The translations under genes were made by a program, and so were the position numbers. The notes under the pieces are model-generated. The model searched no databases. It worked only from the letters and a program-made list of their open reading frames with translations, and had not been told where the DNA came from. Positions 48,981-57,048 of a stretch of DNA of 64,000 nucleotides are shown piece by piece; position 1 is the first letter of the stretch, and every line of letters begins with the position of its first letter. The DNA is from Raineyella sp034933565. GTDB lineage: Bacteria; Actinomycetota; Actinomycetes; Propionibacteriales; Propionibacteriaceae. Where the stretch lies: NCBI RefSeq assembly GCF_034933565.1, contig NZ_JAYFNG010000016.1, forward strand, positions 1-64,000, given 5' to 3'.

Positions 48981-50310
48981 GGACACGGGAGCAGCGCCGG
49001 CCGAGGGGGCCGCAGAACGCTCCGGGGCCGGGCGCCGACCGGTGCCGGAGGACGCGGCGCGGATCGGGGTCGATCTGTGGGACGTGACGGCGAGGCTGGA
49101 GGCATCCGGCTTCTCCGACGCCGCCGCCCGCGCCGCAGGCCACTCCTCGGCGAGCGAGTGGGCGCGGGAACTGATCGCCGACCGGGCGCGCTCCGGCCCG
49201 CTCGACCGGCAGACCCGGGTCGAGCCTCGCGGGCACCTGCTGACCGCCGCGCTCGGCCGGGCGATCGTGATGCTGGCCGGGGTGGTGATCTGTGCGTCGA
49301 CGATGCCGCGGCGCTCCACCGAGGTGGTGGTGTTCGCCGTGGCGGCCATCGGGTGGATGACCGCCCAGGTGGTCAGTGCCGCGCTGTGGCACGGCCTGGG
49401 TCGCGGGTCACGCGGTGAGGCGGTCCGCGGCGCGATGGTGGTCGCGGGTCTGATGGTGCTGGTCGGGGTCGGGATGTGGATCGCCGTGGGGCAGCCCACG
49501 GTGCTGATCTGGGTCCTGTGGGCGTCCAGCGCGCCGTTGCTGGTGACCCTGCGCCCCGGGTGGTCGCTGGTCGCCTGGACCGGCCTCGCCGGTGGGCTGT
49601 GTGCACTGGCGTGGCTCTTCGGCGAGGCCTGGCAGACGCTGGCGGTGGCCGGGGCCGCCACCACGCTCGCCGCGGTGTCGGCCGGCTCGGTGGCCGGGGC
49701 GGCGATGCGCGACGCCCGCCCGGGGATCGTCCGGGGCACGACGGCGGCGGTGGTGATGGCGGCGATCCAGACGGCCGCCCACCTCGCCCTGCTGTTGGCG
49801 GTCTTCCTGCGGGTCGGTCCGGGCGCCTTCGCCGCCGTCGCGCTGGCCGGGCTCGCCGCGGGCGTGCTGGCCGATCCACTGTTCGCGCTGGCCCGGATGG
49901 GGGGTGGCTGGGTCGGTGGACGATTCACCAGCTGGATCTTCGGGCGCAGCCTGGCGGCCTCCGCCGGTCCGCCGCTGCTGGCCACGCTCTGCGCCGTGGC
50001 GCTCGGGGTCGCCCTGGTCGTCCTGGCCGACCCGTACCGGATCTACCTGGACGAGCCGTTGGTCCTCACCGCCGCCGTCGGCACGGCAGCGATCGTCGCC
50101 ACGATCAACGCCTTGCTGCGGACCGGGTCTGCGTTCGGGGCGATGTTCTACACGGTCGTGGTCTGCACCGTGGGGATCGTGGCGCTGACCTACCGCCTGC
50201 CCACCGAGGATGCCTGGCAGTCGGCCCCCTTCGAGCTGGCGACCGCGGCGATGGTCACCCTGGCGGCGATCATCGTGACGCATCGGCTGTCCCGGCCCCA
50301 GGCCTGGTGA
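48973..50310 (+). CDS. Polytopic membrane protein of the polysaccharide locus
   Basis: 445 residues. The first ~95 are soluble, with VDLWDVTARLEASGFSDAA and ASEWARELIADRAR. The remainder holds about ten to twelve hydrophobic segments with few charged loops. I do not recognise a named family; it is not obviously PelG, though it has similar size and topology. From its position between the glycosyltransferase and two glycosidase-type genes it is the best candidate for moving the polymer, or a lipid-linked intermediate, across the membrane. GAGGAAAGG precedes the ATG. A 17-bp perfect tandem duplication and a duplicated stop follow it. Confidence 0.75.
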   Translation: MTVDTGAAPAEGAAERSGAGRRPVPEDAARIGVDLWDVTARLEASGFSDAAARAAGHSSASEWARELIADRARSGPLDRQTRVEPRGHLLTAALGRAIVMLAGVVICASTMPRRSTEVVVFAVAAIGWMTAQVVSAALWHGLGRGSRGEAVRGAMVVAGLMVLVGVGMWIAVGQPTVLIWVLWASSAPLLVTLRPGWSLVAWTGLAGGLCALAWLFGEAWQTLAVAGAATTLAAVSAGSVAGAAMRDARPGIVRGTTAAVVMAAIQTAAHLALLLAVFLRVGPGAFAAVALAGLAAGVLADPLFALARMGGGWVGGRFTSWIFGRSLAASAGPPLLATLCAVALGVALVVLADPYRIYLDEPLVLTAAVGTAAIVATINALLRTGSAFGAMFYTVVVCTVGIVALTYRLPTEDAWQSAPFELATAAMVTLAAIIVTHRLSRPQAW

Positions 50311-50370
50311 ACCCGACATGCCTGGTGAACCGATGGGGCCGGTGGACCGATGAGGCCGGTGGACCGATGA
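50302..50370. repeat. Two nested tandem duplications after the membrane-protein gene
   Basis: GCCTGGTGAACC, which includes the stop of the preceding gene, is at 50302-50313 and 50320-50331. Directly after it, GGCCGGTGGACCGATGA is repeated in perfect tandem at 50337-50353 and 50354-50370. The next gene's ribosome site begins at 50371. Confidence 0.85.
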
Positions 50371-50380
50371 GGAGCGATCG

Positions 50381-51070
50381 ATGAGCACGTACGTCGACCT
50401 GACCGAGCCGTCGAGGACCCGTGGCCGGACGCGCCTGCGGGCCGCTGCGCCGTGGTACGTCCACCCGCTCGAGGCGCCGGCCGCCTGGGAGCGCCTCCGT
50501 GCGGGCCGCGCCGGCCTCGCGTTCGCCGTGGTCAACGTGTCCGACGGCCCCGGCCCCGCGACGGACGGCTGCTACCGGGAGGCGCTCACCGGGGTCGCGA
50601 CGCCCCTGCTCGGGTACGTCGACGTGGCGTACGGACGACGCAGCGCCGACGCGATCCTGGCCGACCTGGCCGCCTGGCAGGACCGGTATGCGATCAGCGC
50701 GGTGATGCTGGACCGGGTCCCGCCCCGGGCCAGCGGCCGGTGGCGCCTCGGGGTGATCGACCGGTTGCGGGCCGCCGGTGCCGTCGCGGTGGTGGTGAAT
50801 CCTGGCTGCCCGGCCCCGGCCGACCTGCTGCACCGCGCGGACGTCACCTGCGTCGTCGAGGAGGCCTGGCCGCAGTACCGCAGCCGGCCCGTCCCTCCCG
50901 CCGGGGTCCCACCCGCCCGGGTGTGGCACCTCGTCCACGCCTGTCCACCCGAGCAACAGCCTGCGGCGCACGCGCTGGCCGAGGCTGCCGGGGCCGGCCT
51001 GTGCTGGACCACCGCCGGACGACTTCCGAATCCGTGGCGCACCCTCCAGGAGGACCAGTGGGACCGGTGA
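50381..51070 (+). CDS. Spherulin-4 (GH135-like) protein
   Basis: 229 residues covering a spherulin-4-type TIM-barrel: WYVHPLEAPAAWERL, AFAVVNVSDGPG, PLLGYVDVAYGRRS, ISAVMLDRVPP, CVVEEAWPQYRS and VWHLVHACP. The fungal relative Sph3 (GH135) cleaves alpha-1,4-linked GalNAc in galactosaminogalactan and is needed for polymer formation. Two oddities: there is no signal peptide, and the adjacent acidic pair I recall from Sph3 (D-E) reads D111-R112 here, although E160/E161 remain. It may be cytoplasmic or inactive. GGAG precedes the ATG. It overlaps the GH114 gene by 13 bases. Confidence 0.75.
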   Translation: MSTYVDLTEPSRTRGRTRLRAAAPWYVHPLEAPAAWERLRAGRAGLAFAVVNVSDGPGPATDGCYREALTGVATPLLGYVDVAYGRRSADAILADLAAWQDRYAISAVMLDRVPPRASGRWRLGVIDRLRAAGAVAVVVNPGCPAPADLLHRADVTCVVEEAWPQYRSRPVPPAGVPPARVWHLVHACPPEQQPAAHALAEAAGAGLCWTTAGRLPNPWRTLQEDQWDR

Positions 51071-51900
51071 AGTGGGCACCCCTTCTCGTCACGCTGCTCG
51101 CCTGGCCGGTGCTGGTCGGCTGCGGCCCACGGCCGGACGCGGCACCGACGGCACCGCCCTCCGGCGTGCCGACGGTCCGGACCAGCAGCGCCGCCGGGCC
51201 GTGGTGGGCGCCGCAGGTGGGGGCGACGTTCCACATCCAGTACACCGGCAAGGTCGATTTCACCCGTCAGGTCGACGTCTACAACCTCGACTGGGAGCAC
51301 ACCGGGGCGACCGACGTGCAGGGACTGCGGGAGCGGGGAGTCGCCTCGATCTGCTACCTGAACACCGGCGCGTTCGAGGACTTCCGTCCGGACCGGGACA
51401 GCTTCCCGGCCGAGGTGCTGGGGGAGGATCTCGACGGGTGGCCGGGCGAACGCTGGCTCGACATCCGCCGGATCGACACCCTGCTGCCGATCATGACCGC
51501 CCGGATGGACGTGTGCAAGGCCAAGGGCTTCGTCGCCATCGATCCCGACAACACCGACGGCTGGACGCAGCGGACCGGCTTCCCGATCAGTGCCGCCGAC
51601 CAGATCGCCTACCAGCGGGCCCTGGCCCGGGAGGCGCACGCGCGGGGCCTGGCCATCGGGCTGAAGAACGACGGTGACCAGCTCGACGAGCTGGCCGGCG
51701 ACGTCGACTTCGCCGTGAACGAGGAGTGCGTGGCCCACCGCGAGTGCAACCTGTACACGAACTTCCTGGCCGGCGGGAAGGCAGTCTTCAACATCGAGTA
51801 CCGGGGCGGCCTCGCGACGGTGTGTCCCCGCCGCCCGGCCGGCATGTCGACCGTGATCAGCAACCGGCAGCTGAGCGGGAAGATCGATGCCTGTCCCTGA
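51058..51900 (+). CDS. GH114 lipoprotein (endo-alpha-1,4-polygalactosaminidase family)
   Basis: 280 residues. The N-terminus is hydrophobic and ends WPVLVGCG, a lipobox, so the enzyme should be tethered outside the cell. The GH114 barrel follows: FHIQYTGKVDFTRQVDVYNL, ICYLNTGAFEDFRPD, GFVAIDPDNTDGW with the expected catalytic aspartate, IGLKNDGDQ, FAVNEECV with the second acid, and FNIEYRGG. Family members (fungal Ega3, Pseudomonas PelA hydrolase relatives) cut alpha-1,4-galactosamine polymers. AGGAGG sits four bases before the GTG start at 51058, inside the upstream gene's end, so translation is coupled. Confidence 0.9.
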   Translation: MGPVKWAPLLVTLLAWPVLVGCGPRPDAAPTAPPSGVPTVRTSSAAGPWWAPQVGATFHIQYTGKVDFTRQVDVYNLDWEHTGATDVQGLRERGVASICYLNTGAFEDFRPDRDSFPAEVLGEDLDGWPGERWLDIRRIDTLLPIMTARMDVCKAKGFVAIDPDNTDGWTQRTGFPISAADQIAYQRALAREAHARGLAIGLKNDGDQLDELAGDVDFAVNEECVAHRECNLYTNFLAGGKAVFNIEYRGGLATVCPRRPAGMSTVISNRQLSGKIDACP

Positions 51901-51945
51901 CCGGCCCGCGGCCCGGCCCGACCGGTGCCATGAGAGAGTGGGCAC

Positions 51946-52389
51946 ATGAGCTTCCCTCGCGACCGGCATCTCGTCGTCGGCGCTGCTCTGGTGGACGATC
52001 TCGACCGCCCGACCCGACTGCTGGCCGCCCGCCGCCATGCGACGACCCATGCCGGCGACTGGGAGTTCCCCGGTGGCAAGGTCGAGCCGGGTGAGGCTCC
52101 GCTCGCCGCGCTGCACCGCGAGCTGGCCGAGGAACTGGCCCTGCCGATCACCGTCGGGTCGGAGGTCCGTGGGCCACTGTCCGACGGCGCCTGGCCGATC
52201 GTGGAGGGCTGGCGGATCCGCGTCTGGTTGGCGGTCCCCGCACGTACGGACGTCCGTCCCGGCCCCGCCCACGACCGGTTGCGCTGGCTCGCCGCAGACG
52301 AGCTCGACAGCGTGCCGTGGCTGCCGGCCGATGACGCGATCGTCGCGGCGGTCCGCTCCCTGATGGAGCCCGCCACCGCCCGTTCCTGA
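51946..52389 (+). CDS. Nudix (MutT-like) hydrolase
   Basis: 147 residues. The Nudix box is GGKVEPGEAPLAALHRELAE followed by E-L-A-L; the glutamates for metal binding are intact, but the late glycine of the G-U end is alanine. The DWEFPGGKVE context and short length point to the MutT group that hydrolyses oxidised nucleotides such as 8-oxo-dGTP. Cytoplasmic. It lies 45 bases after the GH114 gene and is probably not functionally part of that locus. Eight bases with its stop (TCCTGAGC) are repeated at 52398-52405. Confidence 0.9.
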   Translation: MSFPRDRHLVVGAALVDDLDRPTRLLAARRHATTHAGDWEFPGGKVEPGEAPLAALHRELAEELALPITVGSEVRGPLSDGAWPIVEGWRIRVWLAVPARTDVRPGPAHDRLRWLAADELDSVPWLPADDAIVAAVRSLMEPATARS

Positions 52390-52426
52390 GCCGCAGCTCC
52401 TGAGCGACCTGACCCGGAGGAGTGCC

Positions 52427-53407
52427 ATGACGCAGACCATCCCGCAGCACCGGCCCGGATCCGCTGATCTCTGCTCGGTGCTCTCCCGGGGAGCCGGGGA
52501 GCCGGCCGTCGGTACGGCCGCCGAGGCGACCTGCTGGCTGGTGCTCGAGCAGGACGGTCCCTGGGGTGCCAGGGCGGCCACCCAGTCCCGGCTCGACCCG
52601 GACCTCGGTGCTCGGCTGGACGCCGCGGTCGCGGCGGTCGGCGGCCGGTTCGCCCTGATGCGCCGGCCGGGCGCCCATCCTGACCGGCCCACCGGCCTGC
52701 GCCAGGTGCTGGTGGCCGGCGGCCCGGTCGCCGAGCCGTGGCTCGTCCGCGGCGTGGTCACCGGGCCGGACCGGCTGCTCGACCTGCCGTTCGAGGCCCT
52801 GGCCGACCCGACGCCCGAGCGGCTGGTGGCCGTCCTGCCGGAGCTGGCGCCCGCCGCACCGGTGCTGCTGGTCTGCACCAACGGCAAGCGGGACCGCTGT
52901 TGTGCCCTGACCGGTCGCCCGCTCGCCGAGATCGCGCAACGGGCCTTCCCGGGTCGTGTGGCGGAGACGACACACCTGGGTGGGCACCGGTTCGCGCCGA
53001 CCGCCACCGTGCTGCCGTTCGGCGTGTCGTACGCGCGGCTGGACGAGCGGACCGTGGTCGAGGCGCTGCGGGCCGCCGACCAGCGCCGGATCCCGGTGGC
53101 GCTCGCCGACCCCGGGCACTACCGCGGCCGCAGCGGCCTGCTCCGCCCGCAGCAGGCCGCCGAACAGGCCTACCGGGCGCTCACCGGGGACCTCGGCCTG
53201 CCGGGTCCCGTGGTGCGGGACGCCCGGCCGGTGGGGGAGGGCCACTGGAGCGTACCGGTGGGGGACGGGCCCGCCCAGCGGCTCGTCGAGGTGTCCCGGG
53301 TCCGGACCGAAGCGCTCCGGCCGGAATCCTGCGGCAAGGACCCGGTCCCGGTGCCGATCTGGCAGGCGAACGTCCGGACGGAGGGCCCCGGCAGCGCGCC
53401 GCGGTGA
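52427..53407 (+). CDS. Sucrase/ferredoxin-like family protein
   Basis: 326 residues. The two blocks VLLVCTNGKRDRCCALTGRP and THLGGHRFAPTATVLPFG match the sucrase/ferredoxin-like family (PF06999), which has a thioredoxin-like [2Fe-2S] fold with cysteine and histidine ligands. An early C-S-V-L-S-R motif near residue 16 is also typical. Biological role is not established; an electron-transfer function is inferred. GGAGGAG precedes the ATG at good distance. It is 37 bases after the Nudix gene and may be cotranscribed with it. The sulfur operon promoter follows. Confidence 0.85.
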   Translation: MTQTIPQHRPGSADLCSVLSRGAGEPAVGTAAEATCWLVLEQDGPWGARAATQSRLDPDLGARLDAAVAAVGGRFALMRRPGAHPDRPTGLRQVLVAGGPVAEPWLVRGVVTGPDRLLDLPFEALADPTPERLVAVLPELAPAAPVLLVCTNGKRDRCCALTGRPLAEIAQRAFPGRVAETTHLGGHRFAPTATVLPFGVSYARLDERTVVEALRAADQRRIPVALADPGHYRGRSGLLRPQQAAEQAYRALTGDLGLPGPVVRDARPVGEGHWSVPVGDGPAQRLVEVSRVRTEALRPESCGKDPVPVPIWQANVRTEGPGSAPR

Positions 53408-53451
53408 GCCGGCGGGAGGGCCCTCAACCGGCTGTGGAATGCAGCACAGGT

Positions 53452-53480
53452 TTTACATTTTGCTATGGGATGGTTAACCT
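53452..53480 (+). promoter_or_regulatory. Sigma-A type promoter of the sulfate assimilation operon
   Basis: TTTACA at 53452-53457 (five of six to TTGACA) and TAACCT at 53475-53480 (T-A-n-n-n-T) are separated by exactly 17 bases in a patch of unusually low GC. The -10 overlaps a perfect palindrome GGTTAACC at 53472-53479, which could be an operator. Transcription would start near 53487, giving a leader of about 90 bases before sir. Confidence 0.65.
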
Positions 53481-53494
53481 CAGGTGATACCGAA

Positions 53495-53543
53495 GGCGTG
53501 CCTCGCTGCACCCGCGGGGCGCGGCCGCCCCGTACGGCACGCC
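53495..53543 (+). promoter_or_regulatory. Structured leader of the sulfate operon
   Basis: A two-part stem-loop: GGCGTGCC (53495-53502) pairs with GGCACGCC (53536-53543), and inside it CGGGGCG (53515-53521) pairs with CGCCCCG (53526-53532) around a four-base loop. It falls wholly in the predicted 5' leader, 33 bases before the sir start. It matches no riboswitch class I can recall. Confidence 0.45.
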
Positions 53544-53576
53544 GGTGACGACCTGCCCCGAAGCGGAGGAGACCCT

Positions 53577-55298
53577 GTGTCCTACGACCGCACGCCCACC
53601 CCGACCGCACCTGCTCACGCGCCCGTCCCGGAGCGTGTCCGAGGACCCAAGAAGGACCGGTCCAACGGTCAGTGGGCCATCGACGGCCGTGCGCCCCTCA
53701 ATCCCAACGAGGTGGTCAAGCACGAGGACGACGGCCTGAACGTCCGCGCCCGGATCCTCGGGACGTACGCCCATCAGGGCTTCGACTCCATCCCGACCGA
53801 TGACCTCTTCGGCCGGCTGCGCTGGTGGGGGCTCTACACCCAGCGCGACCAGGACCTCGACGCCACCCGGACCGGCAAGCTGACCGATGCGGAGCTGTCG
53901 GACCGGTACTTCATGCACCGGGTCCGGGTCGACGGCCAGATCCTCAGCACCGACCAGATCCGCGTGCTGGCCGGCATCTCGCAGGACTTCGCCCGCGACA
54001 CCCTCGACATCACCGACCGGCAGAACATCCAGTACCACTGGATCCGGATCGAGGACGTCCCGGAGATCTGGCGTCGGCTGGAGTCGGTCGGGCTGGACAC
54101 CATCACCGCCTGCGGTGACACCCCCCGCGGCTTCCTCGGCAGCCCGGTCGCGGGCATCGCCGCCGACGAGATCCTCGACCCCACGCCGCTGATCGAGGAG
54201 CTCCGCGAGACCTACATCCGGACCGCGGCTTTCACGAACCTGCCGCGGAAGTTCAAGACGGCGATCACCGGGCACCCCAGCCTCGACGTGGTGCACGAGA
54301 TCAACGACATCTCCTTCGTCGGGGTCCGCCACCCGGAGCACGGCGCGGGCTACGACCTGTGGGTCGGCGGCGGGCTCTCCACCGCCCCCCGGTTCGCCGA
54401 GCGGGTCGGGGTCTTCGTCCGCCCCGAGGAGGCGGCCGAGGTCTGGGCCGGCGTCATCTCTCTGTTCCGCGACTACGGCTACCGGCGGCTGCGCAACAAG
54501 GCCCGGCTGAAGTTCCTGATGGCCGACTGGGGCCCGGAGAAGTTCCGCCGGGTGCTGCAGGAGGAGTACCTGCACCGCGTCCTGCCGGACGGCATCGCCC
54601 CCGTCCCGGACGGCACCTCGGGCGACCACGTCGGCATCCACGACCAGAAGGACGGCCGCAAGTACGTCGGCTTCGCCCCGACCGTGGGCCGGATCGGCGG
54701 CACCGGGCTGGCCCGGGTCGCCGAGCTCGCCGAGGCCGCCGGGTCACACCGGATCAGTTTCACCCCGCACCAGAAGCTGCTCGTCCTCGACGTCGAGCCC
54801 GACCGGGTCGAGGACCTGGTCGCCGCGATGGACGACCTGGGCCTGAAGGCCGAGCCGAGTCCGTTCCGCCGCTCGACGATGGCCTGCACCGGCCTCGAGT
54901 TCTGCAAGCTCGCCTTCGTCGAGACGAAAGGACTCGCCGCCCGGGTCGTCGACGACCTCGAGCAGCGGTTCGAGGGGGTGGACCTGGACACACCGATCAG
55001 CCTCCATCTCAACGGCTGCCCGAACTCCTGTGCCCGGATCCAGACCGCCGACATCGGGCTGAAGGGGCAGCTGCTGGGCGGTACGGAGTTCGGCTTCCAG
55101 GTCCACCTCGGCGGCGGTCTCGCCTCGGGGGACCGCGACGAGGCCGGCCTCGGGCACACCGTCCGGGGGCTCAAGGTGAGCGCGGAGGACCTTCCGGGTT
55201 ACGTTGAACGCGTGGTCCGACGTTTCCTGGACCAGCGCCTGGACGGGGAGAGCTTCTCCGCCTGGGTGGCCCGCAGTGATGACAAGGAGTTCCTGTGA
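53577..55298 (+). CDS. sir: Ferredoxin-dependent nitrite/sulfite reductase
   Basis: 573 residues with the duplicated ferredoxin-like/siroheme fold. Siroheme-[4Fe-4S] ligands are visible in MACTGLEFCKLAF (C-x5-C) and LNGCPNSCARIQT (C-x3-C). Anion-binding RDTLDITDRQNIQYHWIR is in the first half. With cysH, cysD and cysN directly downstream it is a sulfite reductase, taking six electrons from ferredoxin to make sulfide. GGAGGAG precedes the GTG start at 53577. It is the first gene of a five-gene operon with overlapping junctions. Confidence 0.95.
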   Translation: MSYDRTPTPTAPAHAPVPERVRGPKKDRSNGQWAIDGRAPLNPNEVVKHEDDGLNVRARILGTYAHQGFDSIPTDDLFGRLRWWGLYTQRDQDLDATRTGKLTDAELSDRYFMHRVRVDGQILSTDQIRVLAGISQDFARDTLDITDRQNIQYHWIRIEDVPEIWRRLESVGLDTITACGDTPRGFLGSPVAGIAADEILDPTPLIEELRETYIRTAAFTNLPRKFKTAITGHPSLDVVHEINDISFVGVRHPEHGAGYDLWVGGGLSTAPRFAERVGVFVRPEEAAEVWAGVISLFRDYGYRRLRNKARLKFLMADWGPEKFRRVLQEEYLHRVLPDGIAPVPDGTSGDHVGIHDQKDGRKYVGFAPTVGRIGGTGLARVAELAEAAGSHRISFTPHQKLLVLDVEPDRVEDLVAAMDDLGLKAEPSPFRRSTMACTGLEFCKLAFVETKGLAARVVDDLEQRFEGVDLDTPISLHLNGCPNSCARIQTADIGLKGQLLGGTEFGFQVHLGGGLASGDRDEAGLGHTVRGLKVSAEDLPGYVERVVRRFLDQRLDGESFSAWVARSDDKEFL

Positions 55299-56110
55299 CG
55301 ACCGCATCCCAGACCCCGGTAGGCGACGGGCCGGGGCCCCGCAACGCAGCTCCGGCCGGCGACGGGCCGGGGACGTCCGGTCCGGTGCCCGCCGGCAGCC
55401 ACGGCCCGGGACGGCGCCGCTCGGCGGCCGACCTGCGGGCCCTCGCCGAGGAGGCCGGCGAACGGTTCGCCGACGCGACCGCCGAGGAGGTGCTCACCTG
55501 GGCCGCCGAGGAGTTCGGCGACGCCCTGGCCGTCGCCTGCTCGATGGCCGGTGACACGGTGCTGCCGCACCTCGTGGCCGGCGTGCACCCGGGCGTGGAC
55601 GTGTTGTTCCTGGAGACCGGCTACCACTTCGCCGAGACCCTCGGCACCCGGGCGGAGATCGGGACCGTCCTGCCGGTCACCGTCATCGACGTGCTGCCGC
55701 GGCTGACGGTCGCCCAACAGGACGAGCAGTACGGCACGGACCTGTTCTCCCGTGACCCGGGTGCCTGCTGCGCGCTGCGCAAGGTCGAGCCGTTGGGCCG
55801 CGAGCTGGCCGGCTACGAGGCGTGGGTCACCGGGCTGCGCCGCGAGGACAACGCCCTGCGTCGCCACGCCCAGCTGGTCGAGTGGGACAACACCCACCAC
55901 ATGGTGAAGCTCAACCCGCTCGCCGGGTGGACCTTCGACGACGTGATCGCCTACGCCGGCCGCCACGGCGTGCCGATCAACCCGCTGCTGACCGACGGCT
56001 ACCCGTCGATCGGCTGCGAACCCTGCACCCGCCGGGTCGAGCCCGGCGAAGACCCCCGGGCCGGCCGCTGGGCCGGACTGGCCAAGACAGAATGCGGGAT
56101 CCACCTGTGA
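55295..56110 (+). CDS. cysH: Adenylyl-sulfate (APS) reductase
   Basis: 271 residues. AVACSMAGDTVLPHLV is the modified PP-loop, and four cysteines (GACCALRKVEPL and IGCEPCTRRVEPGED) form the [4Fe-4S] ligand set that marks the APS-using bacterial branch. The catalytic cysteine is in the C-terminal KTECGIHL. It reduces APS to sulfite with thioredoxin. The first ~45 residues are a Gly/Pro/Ala-rich extension with no domain. The GTG start overlaps the sir stop by four bases (GTGA). Confidence 0.94.
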   Translation: MTTASQTPVGDGPGPRNAAPAGDGPGTSGPVPAGSHGPGRRRSAADLRALAEEAGERFADATAEEVLTWAAEEFGDALAVACSMAGDTVLPHLVAGVHPGVDVLFLETGYHFAETLGTRAEIGTVLPVTVIDVLPRLTVAQQDEQYGTDLFSRDPGACCALRKVEPLGRELAGYEAWVTGLRREDNALRRHAQLVEWDNTHHMVKLNPLAGWTFDDVIAYAGRHGVPINPLLTDGYPSIGCEPCTRRVEPGEDPRAGRWAGLAKTECGIHL

Positions 56111-57048
56111 GCACCGACTTCGCGCCCGACCTCGACGACGTCACCACCCGCCCCTACGAGCTCAGCCAGCTCGACATGCTGGAGAGCGAGGCCATCCACA
56201 TCTTCCGCGAGGTGACCGCGGAGCTGGAACGCCCCGTGTTGTTGTTCAGCGGCGGAAAGGACTCGGTGGTGATGCTGCATCTCGCCGCCAAGGCCTTCTG
56301 GCCCGGCAAGGTGCCGTTCCCGGTGCTGCACGTCGACACCGGCCACAACTTCCCCGAGGTCCTCGACTTCCGGGACCGTACGGTCGAGCGTCTCGGCCTG
56401 ACCCTGGTGGTGGCCAAGGTGCAGGACTACATCGACGACGGCCGACTGGCCGAGCGTCCGGACGGGACCCGCAATCCGTTGCAGACCCAGCCGCTGCTGG
56501 ACGCGATCGCCGCCGGGCGCTACGACGCCGTGTACGGCGGTGGCCGCCGCGACGAGGAGAAGGCCCGCGCCAAGGAGCGCATCGTCAGCCTGCGCGACGA
56601 GTTCGGCCAGTGGGACCCGCGCAACCAGCGCCCGGAGCTGTGGGATCTGTACAACGCCCGGCACCGCCCCGGCGAGCACGTCCGGGTGTTCCCGCTGAGC
56701 AACTGGACCGAGCTGGAGATCTGGCGCTACATCGAGCGGGAGAACATCGAGCTGCCCGGCCTCTACTACGCCCACGAGCGTGACGTCTTCCGTCGCGACG
56801 GCATGTGGCTCGCCGACACGCCGGTCTCCCGCCCCCGAGAGGACGAGCAGGTGGTCCGCAAGCTGGTGCGCTATCGCACCGTCGGTGACATGTCCTGCAC
56901 CGGCGCCGTCGAGTCCGACGCCGACACCATCGGGCAGGTCATCGCCGAGGTCGCCGCCACCACCCTGACCGAACGCGGCGCCACCCGCGCCGACGACCGC
57001 CTCTCCGAGGCGGCCATGGAGGACCGCAAGAAGGAAGGCTACTTCTGA
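56107..57048 (+). CDS. cysD: Sulfate adenylyltransferase subunit 2
   Basis: 313 residues, standard CysD length. LLFSGGKDSVVMLHLA is the PP-loop pyrophosphatase motif. AVYGGGRRDEEKARAKERI and WTELEIWRYIERENIELPGL are family blocks, and the C-terminus EDRKKEGYF is highly characteristic. With CysN it forms APS from sulfate and ATP. The start is GTG at 56107, overlapping the cysH stop. The subunits are encoded together, so expression is matched. Confidence 0.96.
   Translation: MSTDFAPDLDDVTTRPYELSQLDMLESEAIHIFREVTAELERPVLLFSGGKDSVVMLHLAAKAFWPGKVPFPVLHVDTGHNFPEVLDFRDRTVERLGLTLVVAKVQDYIDDGRLAERPDGTRNPLQTQPLLDAIAAGRYDAVYGGGRRDEEKARAKERIVSLRDEFGQWDPRNQRPELWDLYNARHRPGEHVRVFPLSNWTELEIWRYIERENIELPGLYYAHERDVFRRDGMWLADTPVSRPREDEQVVRKLVRYRTVGDMSCTGAVESDADTIGQVIAEVAATTLTERGATRADDRLSEAAMEDRKKEGYF

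Noticed and set aside
50572..53007. An 811-codon open frame on the minus strand, and similar long antisense frames at 757-2409 (+), 3200-4528 (-), 38141-40069 (+), 43434-45080 (-), 47649-49985 (-) and 60420-62258 (-)
   Set aside because: They lie opposite clearly recognisable genes and have no ribosome sites or domains. Their composition is that of shadow frames in GC-rich DNA.
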